Counted from the first letter of the stretch, positions 17,706 through 27,198 are shown. The stretch: 64,000 nt of DNA from Bacillota bacterium (GCA_019420305.1 JAHZHL010000008.1:1-64000); one strand, 5' to 3'. Notes: generated by a model not told the origin, from the sequence alone. Made by a program: numbers and translations.

Positions 17706-19632
17706 AGTTGATTTCCCGGTTTTCAATGTCCACAGAATCCACCTGGATTCGCACGCTTTGTCCCAAACCGTAAACTCTGCCCGTGCGTTCTCCTATCAGC
17801 CGGTATTTTTCCGGTTCATGGATATAGTAGTCGTCCAGCAGAGTATCCAGCCGGATCATGCCTTCCACGGTATTTTCCAGCTGTACATAGATTCCGAATC
17901 CCGTTACGCCGCTGATAATACCATCGTAGCGCGCGCCGATCCGATCCGCCATGTATTCGGCTTTTTTCATTTTCTCAACTTCCCGTTCCAGTTCGATAGC
18001 CGTACGTTCTGTAGCCGAAGCCGTATCTGCCGCTTCCTGCGCCTTTTTCCGAAAATGCTCCATGCTGTCCGCGTCCAGCGTTCCATGCAGACACGCCTTG
18101 ATAACGCGGTGGATGAACAGATCCGGATATCTGCGGATCGGAGAAGTGAAATGGCAGTAATAATTCAGCGCCAGACCGAAATGGCCGTCGCACTCTGTAC
18201 CGTAATAGGCCTTCTGCATGGATCGGAGCATCACTGTATTTACCACATTCTCATAACTTTTGCCTTCTACGCTTTTGAGGATTTCATTGAGGGTCCGCGG
18301 ATGTACGGACCCCGCCGTTCCTTTCACACTGAGCCCGAACCCTCTCAGGAAAGTACGGAACTCCTCCATCTTCCGGAGAGTCGGCGCTTCATGGACACGA
18401 TAGATAAAGGGCACTTCCATCCAGAAAAAATGCTCTGCCACAGTCTGATTGGCAAGAAGCATAAATTCTTCGATCAGCTTGTTGGCGGTACGCCGTTCGG
18501 CGATATCCACGCTTACCGCGGCTCCTGACGAATCCAGCCGGATGTATGCCTCATCAAAGTCAAAATCCAGGCTCCCCCTCGCTTCCCGCTTTTCTCGCAA
18601 AATACCCGCCAGCTTGTTCATAATCAGAAGATCCTCAAAAATATCCCGGTATTTTTTTACCAGCGAATCATCCTTTTTTTCCAGCATGTCCGATACTTCC
18701 GAATAGACCATTCTCTCTTTTGAATGAATCACGCTCTCATAAATATCGTGGGAGACCACCTCTCCCTGAGGAGTGACTTCCATATCCACGGACAGGGTCA
18801 GCCGATCCTCATCCGGGTTCAGGCTGCAGATTCCATTGGACAAACTCTTAGGGAGCATGGGAATCACCTGATCGATTAAATAGACGCTGTTCCCCCGTTT
18901 CAGCGCCTCCCGGTCCAGGTATCCGTCCTCTGCCACATAATGGCTTACATCGGCAATATGGACGCCCAAAAGGTAATTGCCGCCCGGGAGCATCTCTACG
19001 GAAACCGCGTCGTCAAAATCCTTGGAGTCCGCCCCATCTATGGTAATGATCGTTTTATTCCGCAGATCCCTTCTGCCCTCCAGATCTCGGCTGTGGATTC
19101 CCTCTCTGCTGACCGCCTTTGCCTCGGCGTTCGCCCTGCTGGGGAAAGTCTCTCTCAGCCCGTAGCTTCGCGCCAGAGCCTTGATATCGCCTCCCGCCTG
19201 TCCGTTCCTGCTGATGATTTCCACGATTTTGCCTTCCGCGCTGTTCTCTTTGTCCGGGTATTTTGTAATCCGAACCAAGACTTTGTCCCCTCTCTGAGCG
19301 CCGCTGAAATCCTTTTTGCGGACGAAAATATCCTCTCCTCCCTTTTTTCCATCCGGAATGACAAAGCCGAATTTTTTGCTTTTCTCGAAGGTTCCCGTCA
19401 CTTCCTCGGTATTCCTCTGCAGGATTTTTATGATAATCCCTTCCCGTGAGCTTCCCCACAGGGCCTGCGGAATCAGGTCGACCAGCACCCGGTCCCCGTC
19501 CATGGCTCCGTGAATACTGCGGGCGGAAATATAGATATCGCCCTCTCCGTCTTCGGTTCTGACAAAGCCAAAGCCTCTCTTGTGCTTTGACAATGTGCCT
19601 GCGATTTCAGGTCTTTTCTTTTTCTTCTTCAT
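17689..19632 (-). CDS. rnr: Ribonuclease R
   Basis: 3'-5' exoribonuclease of the RNB family acting on structured RNA. The 647-residue protein has cold-shock-like OB domains at the N-terminus (KHKRGFGFVRTEDGEGDIYIS near residue 16), the RNB catalytic core with TIDGADSKDFDDAVSVE near 195 and the C-terminal S1 domain (ISGVTGFGIYVQLENTVEGMI). It is shorter than typical RNase R of 700-800 residues because the N-terminal helix-turn-helix is missing. No Shine-Dalgarno is visible before the ATG, unlike its neighbours (see findings). Confidence 0.94.
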   Translation of the reverse strand: MKKKKKRPEIAGTLSKHKRGFGFVRTEDGEGDIYISARSIHGAMDGDRVLVDLIPQALWGSSREGIIIKILQRNTEEVTGTFEKSKKFGFVIPDGKKGGEDIFVRKKDFSGAQRGDKVLVRITKYPDKENSAEGKIVEIISRNGQAGGDIKALARSYGLRETFPSRANAEAKAVSREGIHSRDLEGRRDLRNKTIITIDGADSKDFDDAVSVEMLPGGNYLLGVHIADVSHYVAEDGYLDREALKRGNSVYLIDQVIPMLPKSLSNGICSLNPDEDRLTLSVDMEVTPQGEVVSHDIYESVIHSKERMVYSEVSDMLEKKDDSLVKKYRDIFEDLLIMNKLAGILREKREARGSLDFDFDEAYIRLDSSGAAVSVDIAERRTANKLIEEFMLLANQTVAEHFFWMEVPFIYRVHEAPTLRKMEEFRTFLRGFGLSVKGTAGSVHPRTLNEILKSVEGKSYENVVNTVMLRSMQKAYYGTECDGHFGLALNYYCHFTSPIRRYPDLFIHRVIKACLHGTLDADSMEHFRKKAQEAADTASATERTAIELEREVEKMKKAEYMADRIGARYDGIISGVTGFGIYVQLENTVEGMIRLDTLLDDYYIHEPEKYRLIGERTGRVYGLGQSVRIQVDSVDIENREINFRIEG

Positions 19633-19737
19633 ATGTATAGTTTACCATAGGAGTCGCTATTGCAAAAGCAGAAAGGAAGCCCCCGCGCAGTCTTTTGTGT
19701 TTCCGCGCCGGGAACTTCCCTTCTGAATGTTCTGCTA

Positions 19738-20007
19738 TTAATTGGTGTTTTTTGTATTATCTGTGCCATCCAGCAGATCCTCGGCGCCGTCCTTTACATC
19801 GGTCGCCATATCCTCAGCGCCGTCTTTCATATCTTCTCCCAGATCTTCCGCGTCATCTTTGATATCTTCCGCCGCGTTATCGGTCGTTTCTTCTACAGTC
19901 TGGGATTCCGTCGTGCTGTCTGTGTTGCTGTCGTTATTTCCGCAGCCCGCGAAAGTAAAGACGGATAAGGCAAGCAGCATCGCGATTACCATTCTTGCTT
20001 TTTTCAA
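19738..20007 (-). CDS. Small lipoprotein with 11-residue acidic repeats
   Basis: An 89-residue protein starting at a TTG that has AGGAG eight bases upstream. A lipoprotein signal peptide (MKKARMVIAMLLALSVFTFAGC) puts the lipidated Cys at residue 22. A Ser/Thr/Asn-rich spacer follows. Then come three tandem 11-residue units, DDAEDLGEDMK, DGAEDMATDVK and DGAEDLLDGTD, which would form an acidic amphipathic helix. I do not recognise a named family. It stands between rnr and the exporter genes, and may be a surface-exposed, cation-binding protein, but that is a guess. Confidence 0.75.
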   Translation of the reverse strand: MKKARMVIAMLLALSVFTFAGCGNNDSNTDSTTESQTVEETTDNAAEDIKDDAEDLGEDMKDGAEDMATDVKDGAEDLLDGTDNTKNTN

Positions 20008-20083
20008 AGTATTTCACTCCTCTCTTAATTTCGTAGATATTATTTGCGCTTTTGTACAAATTTATCTATGAAATTAAGATTTT

Positions 20084-21727
20084 TCAGGAAATACCGAAAA
20101 GATCCAGGAATTTCTGCCACAAGCTGCGGCTTTCTTCTTTCGTTTCCTTGGGAACACTTTTTTCCGGCAGTGTAATCGCTTCGTTTTTAATCACAAACTG
20201 AACCGCCTTTACATTGGTATTTTTTTCTGAGACAAAAGATTTTACCGCTTCCCCGGTTCCGGAGATTCCGGACAGGACGCTGTCTATTTCCTCTCCTGCT
20301 TTTTCGCTCATACCGGAGGTCTGGCTGTTCAGCTCTCCGGTTCCCACAGAAAGGCTGCCGCTGCCCTCGGACAGCGCGCTGCTTCCTGATTTGAGACTGC
20401 CGCTCCCCTCCGCCAGATCCTCCGCGCCATCCGCCAGTTTTCCCAGCTGGGAAAGGTCCACATCTTCCAGCTGTCCACTCAAAGACCGGATCGCCTTGTC
20501 AAAATCCGCGTAGCTTTCCGCCAGCGCGTCCGCGCCTTCATCCGCCTGGCTGACGCTTTTCGAAGCCTGATTCAGATACTGTTCCATTCCGGAAAACGCG
20601 CCCAGATTTCCCTGGAGCAATTTTTTCGCTTCCGCGAACTTTTCCTGATAGGCCGCGGGGATCAGACCTTCCAGCTGATTCAGGAGCTGGAGCATCTGCT
20701 GGTTTCCGGACTTCAGGCTGTCCAGATCCAGTCCCTGCTGTGCCATGGCGGCTTTGAACGCCTGATAGCTGATCCCTTCCTTCAGCTTCTCGGTTCCCTC
20801 CGCCAGAGCTTCGGTAGCGCCTTTTACTTCACCGGAAGCGGATTCCAACTTTCCCGCCTCTTTAAGTTTTTGGGACAGTTTCCTGCTTTCCTTTTTCAGA
20901 GGCGCGGTTTTCTCCTTTAGTTCCCGCGCGCCTTCATCGAGAGCCGCGGCGCCTTCCGAAAGGGTTTCGGTTCCTTTATCAAGGGTTTTCGCGCCTTTAT
21001 CAATGGCTGCCACCGCGGTTTCCAGAGCGTCAAACTGTTTTGTAAGGGCGCCTTTGTCCAGATCCACATCCAGGTTCATTTTCACGCCGTTAAAGGAGAT
21101 GCTTTCCATTTCAAAATCTGCCACGTCCGCCGTAAGATTCAGGGTCTTTTCTGTTTTCGGCAGCAGCGTCCACGTAAACTGCCGGTTTCCTCCCGCGTTG
21201 GCTTCTGTGGCTCCCTTTGCCGTGATATTCCTGCAATTCTCCGTATTCAGGGCAGCCGTCACCTGCAGCGCGTAGTTTTCAAAGTATTCCGGATCCGCGT
21301 CCTGGTTTTGGCGGATTTTCACGCGAATCCGCAGATGTCCGCTGCTTCCCGCCAGCTCTTTCGCGGAACATTCTTTTCCGTCAAGAAAATAGGTAATCCC
21401 GATATCCCATGGAATTTCTCCACTCCTTAAGTTTCCCTGATAATACAGAATATCATCCTCCGTAGCGATCTGAATCTGATCCCCCTTCTGGCGGATCTCA
21501 TCGGTGGAAGTCATATTTCGCACGGATTCATAGGTTCCGTAATCCTCAATCTTTTTCTGGTTTTCAAAGATATTGACCACATAAACCTCTTCCGTCTGAC
21601 CGTTATCCTTAAGATCCGCGTAGACCACTTCTTCTTTTTCGCTGGGCGCCTGCGCCGCGAAAACCGGCGACGCCGCCGTGCAGACCAGAACTACTGCAAG
21701 TCCGATTGCAATCCATCGTTTACCCAT
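20084..21727 (-). CDS. Secreted YhgE/Pip-like heptad-repeat protein
   Basis: A 547-residue exported protein with a signal peptide (VLVCTAASPVFAAQA, cleavage near residue 25). The middle and C-terminal halves carry repeated xxLxxG segments, such as DKGAKTLDKGTETLSEGAAALDEG and later ADGAEDLAEGSGSLKSGSS. These are typical of the X-X-X-Leu-X-X-Gly heptad-repeat (TIGR03057) proteins found next to MMPL exporters and in YhgE/Pip proteins. A short C-terminal region includes LWQKFLDLFGIS. The start overlaps the MMPL stop by eight bases, so the two are translationally coupled and may form one complex spanning the cell envelope. Confidence 0.8.
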   Translation of the reverse strand: MGKRWIAIGLAVVLVCTAASPVFAAQAPSEKEEVVYADLKDNGQTEEVYVVNIFENQKKIEDYGTYESVRNMTSTDEIRQKGDQIQIATEDDILYYQGNLRSGEIPWDIGITYFLDGKECSAKELAGSSGHLRIRVKIRQNQDADPEYFENYALQVTAALNTENCRNITAKGATEANAGGNRQFTWTLLPKTEKTLNLTADVADFEMESISFNGVKMNLDVDLDKGALTKQFDALETAVAAIDKGAKTLDKGTETLSEGAAALDEGARELKEKTAPLKKESRKLSQKLKEAGKLESASGEVKGATEALAEGTEKLKEGISYQAFKAAMAQQGLDLDSLKSGNQQMLQLLNQLEGLIPAAYQEKFAEAKKLLQGNLGAFSGMEQYLNQASKSVSQADEGADALAESYADFDKAIRSLSGQLEDVDLSQLGKLADGAEDLAEGSGSLKSGSSALSEGSGSLSVGTGELNSQTSGMSEKAGEEIDSVLSGISGTGEAVKSFVSEKNTNVKAVQFVIKNEAITLPEKSVPKETKEESRSLWQKFLDLFGIS

Positions 21728-23792
21728 GTTGTTTATCCTCCCTGAAAAAATTCGCTTTCCACGTTGTTTTCTCTATCACCTTATCCAGCAGGTATAAAAT
21801 TCCCGGCAGAACCAGGAGCACCAGGATCGCGGAGAAAATCGCTCCCCGTCCTACGAGCACTCCCAGTTCTTTCAGCACTCCGTTTGTGGAGATGGCGCCC
21901 AGAATCAATCCGGCCAGGGTAAGGATGGAAGCGGATGTAAGAATCGAAAGGCTCGTATTCTTCACCGCTTCCAGCACAGCCTCGCCTTTGGGCCGGATGC
22001 TCCGCTCTTCCAGATAGCTGCTTGCCATCAGAATCGCGTAATCCACCGTCGCGCCCAGCTGTATGGAACTGATAATCAGATAGGCGATATATTGGAGATG
22101 TTCTCCCGTAAAGTATGGCACCGACAGGTTCATCCATACGGCTGTTTCAATCACAAGGACTAATACGACCGGGATCGACAGGGAGCGCATCGTCAGAAGC
22201 AAAATCAGGAAAATCGCTCCGATGGCGATGAAATTAACCACCTGCATATCGGACGTCGTCACCTCTCGCATATCGTAGGTGGACACGCTGTCTCCTGCCA
22301 GCAGATATTCTCCGCCGTAATACTTCTTCCCCAGCTGCCGCAGTTTTTCCACCACCGAGAAGGCGTCTTTCCCCTCCGGCTCTGTGCTGACGGAAATCAC
22401 CATGCGGCTGTAATGTTCAGAAACAAGCTGGCTCAGAGTATCCTCATCCAGATATTCAATCGGAACCTCTGCGCCTGCTGTATCCACATAAGAAATCACG
22501 TTCGTCACCTGCGGGATTTCATAAATCGCGTCGCTGAGTTCCTTTTCCTTTGCCGTATCACCCCTCGGCACCATCATAACCATCTGGTTTGTTTTTCCAA
22601 AAGTGCTCTCCACCTTAATCCGATCTTCATAGACCTGGGTGCCTTTACCGAACATATCTCCCGCCCCATAGCGAAAGTCATTGTCCCCCTGCGCCAAAAA
22701 CGCCGGCGTGATAATCAGCAGAAACAGAATCATCGCCGGAACGCGAATTTTGAAAACCAGCCCGGCGAATTTCCCGAATTCCGGAAGCAGCGGCCGATGC
22801 TGGGTGCGGTCGATCAGCCGGTAGCTTACCAGCGCCATGGCAGGCAGCAGCACCAGTACCGAAATCAGCGACAGGGCGATGGCTTTTACCATGACAACGC
22901 CCATATCCGGCCCGATACGGAATTTCATACAAATCAGCGCGGCGAAACCGATTACAGTCGTAAGTCCGCTGGCGGTAATCGTGAAAAAGGATTTATGCAT
23001 GGCGTTTATCATGGCCTCCCGGACGTCCATCCCCTCTTTCCTGTACGCGGAAAACCGGTGGAGCAGAAAGATGGAATAATCCATAGAAACCGCCAGCTGC
23101 AGAATGCTGGAAGCCGCTTTTGTGACAAAGGAAATTTCTCCGAAGAACAGATTGGTTCCGATATTGATGAGAATGGCTATCCCAATCGTCAAAAGGAACA
23201 AAATCGGCTCAAACCAGGATGTGGTGGTCAAAAGCAAAATCACAAGGCACAGAGGCACGACGATGATCATAATATGGCTGACTTCCGTTCCCGTTGTTTC
23301 GGTGGCCACCGCCGTATTGACCGCCGAACCCTCCATAAGAGCGTCTTCCCCCGCCTGCTTCCTTACCTCCGTAACCGTACTCAGAATTCTATCCGAATCA
23401 ATGGTCAGGGAAAAGCATGCCTTTCCATCTTTATAATATTCCTCCAGAACCTCTTCCTCAATAAGCTCCAGCGGGCCTTCAATGTCCGCCGCGTCATCCA
23501 GCCAGGTAATCCCGTCGACTCCGTCGATACCGCCGATCTTCTCTTTCATCTCCAGAGCCTCCGGAATCGTTACATCCGGAATCACCAGTCTCGCGTTGGG
23601 AGCCCCTCCGTCAAATTCTTCATTCATGGTCTCCAGCGCCACGGTGGAAGCCGTATTTTGCGGCAGATAATCCGCAAAGGTATAATTGACTTTTACCCCT
23701 AAGGAAAGAATCGCTCCTGCGATGGCGCAGCACACAAAGAGAGCGATAACAAATTTTCTGTGGCTTAAGACTCCCCGAAAAAAACGCTTCAT
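21720..23792 (-). CDS. MMPL/RND family transporter
   Basis: A 690-residue membrane exporter of the MMPL class. I chose the ATG at 23792, which follows AAGGGGGA, rather than 23813, which has no RBS. Two halves each have one N-terminal membrane helix, a large extracellular loop and five further helices. Family features include ADYLPQNT near residue 42, VSMDYSIFLLHRF, ITVIGFAAL-type TM4 sequences and the second-half LGATVDYAILMASSYLEER. Members export lipids or toxic compounds, and here the substrate is unknown. The gene is divergent from a TetR regulator, which probably controls it. Confidence 0.92.
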   Translation of the reverse strand: MKRFFRGVLSHRKFVIALFVCCAIAGAILSLGVKVNYTFADYLPQNTASTVALETMNEEFDGGAPNARLVIPDVTIPEALEMKEKIGGIDGVDGITWLDDAADIEGPLELIEEEVLEEYYKDGKACFSLTIDSDRILSTVTEVRKQAGEDALMEGSAVNTAVATETTGTEVSHIMIIVVPLCLVILLLTTTSWFEPILFLLTIGIAILINIGTNLFFGEISFVTKAASSILQLAVSMDYSIFLLHRFSAYRKEGMDVREAMINAMHKSFFTITASGLTTVIGFAALICMKFRIGPDMGVVMVKAIALSLISVLVLLPAMALVSYRLIDRTQHRPLLPEFGKFAGLVFKIRVPAMILFLLIITPAFLAQGDNDFRYGAGDMFGKGTQVYEDRIKVESTFGKTNQMVMMVPRGDTAKEKELSDAIYEIPQVTNVISYVDTAGAEVPIEYLDEDTLSQLVSEHYSRMVISVSTEPEGKDAFSVVEKLRQLGKKYYGGEYLLAGDSVSTYDMREVTTSDMQVVNFIAIGAIFLILLLTMRSLSIPVVLVLVIETAVWMNLSVPYFTGEHLQYIAYLIISSIQLGATVDYAILMASSYLEERSIRPKGEAVLEAVKNTSLSILTSASILTLAGLILGAISTNGVLKELGVLVGRGAIFSAILVLLVLPGILYLLDKVIEKTTWKANFFREDKQHG

Positions 23793-23816
23793 ACATCCCC
23801 CTTTTGTTTTCATTTA

Positions 23817-23852
23817 TCAACAAGATTCTATTAATGAACATTGTGTTGATTT
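23817..23852. promoter_or_regulatory. Candidate TetR operator, copy 1
   Basis: Contains ATCAACA (23817-23823) and TGTTGAT (23844-23850) as an inverted repeat, enclosing TAATGAACATT (23832-23842) followed by GTGTTGATTT (23843-23852). Both latter elements recur near the tetR start. Placement just upstream of the MMPL start suits a repressor site. Confidence 0.4.
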
Positions 23853-23920
23853 ATCAGCTGTATTTTATTATAATGATTTTAACGGATTTTTCAATAAGCA
23901 ATTCCGCTTTTGCTGTAGAA

Positions 23921-23952
23921 TAATGAACATTCCCAGCAGCGCGTGTTGATTT
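23921..23952. promoter_or_regulatory. Candidate TetR operator, copy 2
   Basis: TAATGAACATT (23921-23931) and GTGTTGATTT (23943-23952) repeat the two elements of copy 1 with an 11-base insertion between them. The site is just upstream of the tetR ribosome binding site. Confidence 0.4.
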
Positions 23953-23971
23953 TGGAAGGAGGTTGTCTAAA

Positions 23972-24544
23972 ATGGAAAAGACGGTCGATCGCCGGGTCCG
24001 CAAAACAAAAAATCAGCTTCGGCAGGGGCTTGCCAGGCTGATGCTGGAAAAAAGCCTGAAGGAAATTACGGTCAAGGAGCTGACCGATCTGGTAGATATG
24101 AACCGGGGGACCTTTTATCTCCATTACCGGGACATTTACGATATGGTGGAAAAAATCGAAGATACGATTATGACGGAGTTTCAAAGAATTCTGGACTCGG
24201 TTTCCGATGAGGAGCTTTCCCGCTCCCTGCTGCCCCTTTTTTCCCGCATCTACGCATATCTGGCGGAAAACGCAGATCTATGCGCGGCGTTTCTGGGAGA
24301 AAATGGAGATATCACCTTCCTGGAGCGGCTCAAAGGCCTGGTTCATGATAAGTGTTTTCAGACCTGGGAGAAGAAATACGAGCATATCGACGCCCGGCAG
24401 TTCGAGTATTTTTACGCCTTTATCATCAGCGGCCACATCGGCCTGATCCAGACCTGGCTGGATACCGGCATGAAGGAAAGCCCAGAGGAAATCGCCGCTC
24501 TCGCGGCGGAGCTGTCGCTTCACGGCGGGCAGTTTTTAGAATAA
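23972..24544 (+). CDS. TetR/AcrR family transcriptional regulator
   Basis: A 190-residue TetR-type repressor. The DNA-binding helix-turn-helix is in the first 50 residues (RRVRKTKNQLRQGLARLMLE; ITVKELTDLVDMNRGTFYLHY). The rest is an all-helical ligand domain with a TetR C-terminal type region (YFYAFIISGHIGLIQTWLDTGM). The start is the ATG with AAGGAGG nine bases upstream; a TTG at 23963 is less likely. It is divergent from the MMPL/heptad-repeat pair, with repeated elements in the shared gap, so it probably represses that pair and itself. Confidence 0.92.
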   Translation: MEKTVDRRVRKTKNQLRQGLARLMLEKSLKEITVKELTDLVDMNRGTFYLHYRDIYDMVEKIEDTIMTEFQRILDSVSDEELSRSLLPLFSRIYAYLAENADLCAAFLGENGDITFLERLKGLVHDKCFQTWEKKYEHIDARQFEYFYAFIISGHIGLIQTWLDTGMKESPEEIAALAAELSLHGGQFLE

Positions 24545-24570
24545 TCCCTGAGGCAGATCTTCACACATAG

Positions 24571-24610
24571 AAAAAGCGAGACATCGGGATGTTTCCCTGT
24601 CTCGCTTTTT
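24571..24610. terminator. Bidirectional terminator between tetR and hppA
   Basis: AAAAAGCGAGACA (24571-24583) pairs with TGTCTCGCTTTTT (24598-24610), with an inner GGGA/TCCC stem. T-runs on both strands serve the two convergent genes. Confidence 0.9.
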
Positions 24611-24624
24611 AATATCAATTTGAT

Positions 24625-26679
24625 TTACAGAAGACCGCTTCCACCGCCGATACTCAGGAACAGAGGCGCGAATACAACTGCTACAATTGTCATCAGCTTA
24701 ATCAGAATATTAATGGACGGGCCGGAAGTATCCTTGAACGGATCGCCAACCGTGTCGCCTACAACGGTAGCTTTATGCGTTTCGGAACCTTTTCCGCCGT
24801 AATGACCTTCTTCTACATATTTCTTGGCATTATCCCACGCGCCGCCTGCATTGGCCATCATGATAGCCAGCAGTACGCCTGCAGCCAGTGCTCCGGCCAG
24901 CATACCGCCCAGAGCTTCCACGCCCAGAATGATACCTACTGCCAGAGGCGCAATAATCGCCATCAGTCCGGGCGCCATCATTTCTTTCAGAGCAGCCTTG
25001 GTAGAAATATCAACGCAGGTCGCATAATCCGGCTTTTCTGTTCCTTCCATGATGCCCGGTTTTTCTCTGAACTGTCTTCTTACTTCTTCGATCATGTGGT
25101 TTGCAGCCTTACCTACCGAGTTCATGGTCATAGCCGAGAACAGGAACGGCAGCATGGCGCCGATAAACAGACCGATAATTACCATCGGATCCAGCAGACT
25201 GATTGGACCGCCTGCTTCGGACAGTCCCGGCAGTTCTGCAACCTGAGAGAAAGAAGCGAAGAGCGCCAGTGCGGTCAGAGCGGCAGAACCGATGGCAAAC
25301 CCTTTCCCGATAGCGGCTGTGGTGTTTCCAACCGCATCCAGCTTATCGGTGATTTCTCTTACTTCCGGCGGCAGTTCCGACATTTCTGCGATTCCGCCGG
25401 CATTGTCGGATACCGGACCATAAGCGTCAACGGCTACAACCATACCGGTTGTGGACAGCATTCCAACGGCTGCCAGGGCAATACCGTACAGTCCTGCAAA
25501 TCCATTGGCAACGAAAATGCCGACTGCGATGCAGATGATGGGCCATACAGTGGACAGCATTCCAACGCCCAGACCGCTGATGATGGTTGTCGCAGCGCCG
25601 GTCTGAGACTGATCCGCAATTCTCTTAACGGATTTATAATCTCCGGATGTGTAGATTTCCGTAATTTTTCCGATAGCAATTCCCACAATCAGACCTGCGA
25701 TAATGGCAATGGCACAGTTGTAGTTGCCCAGCATCGCTTTACTCAGGATGATGGAAACGATTACAACGATAATACCGCTGATATACGTACCCATGTTCAG
25801 AGCGCTGGCCGGATTGCCGCCTTCTTTTCCCCGCACACACAGAATGCCGATGACGGAAGCGATAATGCCCACCGCCGAAAGAATCAGCGGGAACAGGGAC
25901 CCTTCCAGAGGCGGAAGCGCAAAGGACGAACCGAAATCCGGTGTAATGGTCGGAACAATAACTGCAATGGTAATAGCGGAAATAATGGAACCGACATAAG
26001 ATTCAAACAGGTCGGAACCCATACCGGCAACGTCTCCTACGTTGTCTCCTACGTTATCTGCGATAACCGCCGGGTTTCTCGGGTCATCTTCCGGGATACC
26101 CGCTTCTACCTTGCCTACCAGGTCAGCGCCGACGTCAGCTGCTTTGGTATAGATACCGCCGCCAACACGTCCGAACAGAGCCATGGAGGATGCTCCAAGA
26201 CCGAATCCGGTTACAACATCTGCGCAGTCCACGCCCATTGCAACGAAGATGATGCCCAGTCCCAGAAGACCCAGACAGGATACGCAAAGACCCATAACAG
26301 CCCCGGAGCGGAATGCGATTTTCAACGCTTTGTTCATACCGCTTCCATGTGCCGCAGCTGCAGTTCTCACGTTACCTTTGGTCGCAACGTTCATGCCGAA
26401 GAAACCGGCCAGAACCGACAGCACCGCACCGAATACGTACAGTCCTGCCGTAACCCAGCTGATGAAGATACCGATTACAAGGAAAATGATGATGATTACG
26501 ATCGCCATAATCTTGTACTCTCTCTTCAGGAATGCCATAGCACCCTCTCTGATGTGACCCGCAATTTCCTTCATGCGGTCATTGCCCTCGTCAGCCTTTG
26601 AAATCCATGCAGCGAGTGAAAACGCTACAATCAGACCGATTATCGCTGCTATGGGGGCAATCAACGATAAAATGTCCAT
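24625..26679 (-). CDS. hppA: K+-dependent membrane-bound pyrophosphatase
   Basis: Integral membrane pyrophosphatase that couples PPi hydrolysis to H+ and/or Na+ pumping. The 684-residue protein has about 16 membrane helices. Substrate-binding motifs are DVGADLVGKVEAGIPEDDPRNPAVIADNVGDNVGD in the first half and the second acidic cluster near NAGGAWDNAKKYVEEG. The motif GNTTAAIGKGFAIGSAALT has Ala where K+-independent enzymes have Lys, so this is the K+-dependent subfamily. Whether it pumps H+ or Na+ cannot be decided by eye. GAGGGAGGT precedes the ATG. It recovers energy from biosynthetic PPi, common in anaerobes. Confidence 0.96.
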   Translation of the reverse strand: MDILSLIAPIAAIIGLIVAFSLAAWISKADEGNDRMKEIAGHIREGAMAFLKREYKIMAIVIIIIFLVIGIFISWVTAGLYVFGAVLSVLAGFFGMNVATKGNVRTAAAAHGSGMNKALKIAFRSGAVMGLCVSCLGLLGLGIIFVAMGVDCADVVTGFGLGASSMALFGRVGGGIYTKAADVGADLVGKVEAGIPEDDPRNPAVIADNVGDNVGDVAGMGSDLFESYVGSIISAITIAVIVPTITPDFGSSFALPPLEGSLFPLILSAVGIIASVIGILCVRGKEGGNPASALNMGTYISGIIVVIVSIILSKAMLGNYNCAIAIIAGLIVGIAIGKITEIYTSGDYKSVKRIADQSQTGAATTIISGLGVGMLSTVWPIICIAVGIFVANGFAGLYGIALAAVGMLSTTGMVVAVDAYGPVSDNAGGIAEMSELPPEVREITDKLDAVGNTTAAIGKGFAIGSAALTALALFASFSQVAELPGLSEAGGPISLLDPMVIIGLFIGAMLPFLFSAMTMNSVGKAANHMIEEVRRQFREKPGIMEGTEKPDYATCVDISTKAALKEMMAPGLMAIIAPLAVGIILGVEALGGMLAGALAAGVLLAIMMANAGGAWDNAKKYVEEGHYGGKGSETHKATVVGDTVGDPFKDTSGPSINILIKLMTIVAVVFAPLFLSIGGGSGLL

Positions 26680-26796
26680 AAAAATGATACCTCCCTCTCA
26701 CCTTTGCACAACGATAAGAGATGTCTTCTGACACCCCTTCTGCCGGAAAAGTGATATTAAAAAAATTAAGTTAAACAAATCAGCAAACCGCTAATC

Positions 26797-27030
26797 CTAA
26801 CCCTCTAACATGACAAGAATCAGGGACAGCACAATAAACAAAATCGCTGCCACTGTAGAAATCCGATTCAGAATTCCTTCATATCCCCGGCTCTTTTTCT
26901 TTCCGAAGAGCTGTTCCGCCCCTCCTCCGATCGAACCCGACAAACCGGCGCTGTTGCTGGACTGCATCAGTATGCTGATAATCAGAACAACACTCGCAAT
27001 CGCCAGTATGACCATGAGAACTGTCTGCAT
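26797..27030 (-). CDS. secG: Protein translocase subunit SecG
   Basis: Small auxiliary subunit of the SecYEG channel. The 77-residue protein has two membrane helices (about 3-23 and 52-74) flanking the conserved loop LMQSSNSAGLSGSIGGGAEQLFGKKKSRG. AGGAGG precedes the ATG. Unlike many Firmicutes it is not next to rnr and smpB, although rnr is only 7 kb away on the same strand. Confidence 0.95.
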   Translation of the reverse strand: MQTVLMVILAIASVVLIISILMQSSNSAGLSGSIGGGAEQLFGKKKSRGYEGILNRISTVAAILFIVLSLILVMLEG

Positions 27031-27060
27031 TTTCTTACCTCCTAGTAAAGTAACTTCTAA

Positions 27061-27089
27061 AGTCTACCATAGGCAAATTAAAAAATCAA
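27061..27089 (-). promoter_or_regulatory. secG promoter
   Basis: On the minus strand TTGATT (27089-27084) and TAGACT (27066-27061) are 17 bases apart, about 30 bases upstream of the secG start. Confidence 0.55.
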
Positions 27090-27198
27090 GGGGTTTTGTC
27101 GGATTTTCAGGGGCTGCAAGGTTTGGAAAACCTGAACTGTCTGTTCCATATCCTATATAAAACTCGAGCTTTTGTGGTATTCAAAAAAGAAGCCCGAA

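Noticed and set aside
22413..23702. 429-codon open frame on the plus strand
   Set aside because: Antisense to the MMPL gene, with no RBS and no family resemblance.
24775..26601. 608-codon open frame on the plus strand
   Set aside because: It is antisense to hppA over its whole length. The protein is rich in His, Gln and Asn with no fold signature and no RBS. It is a shadow of the hppA codon pattern.
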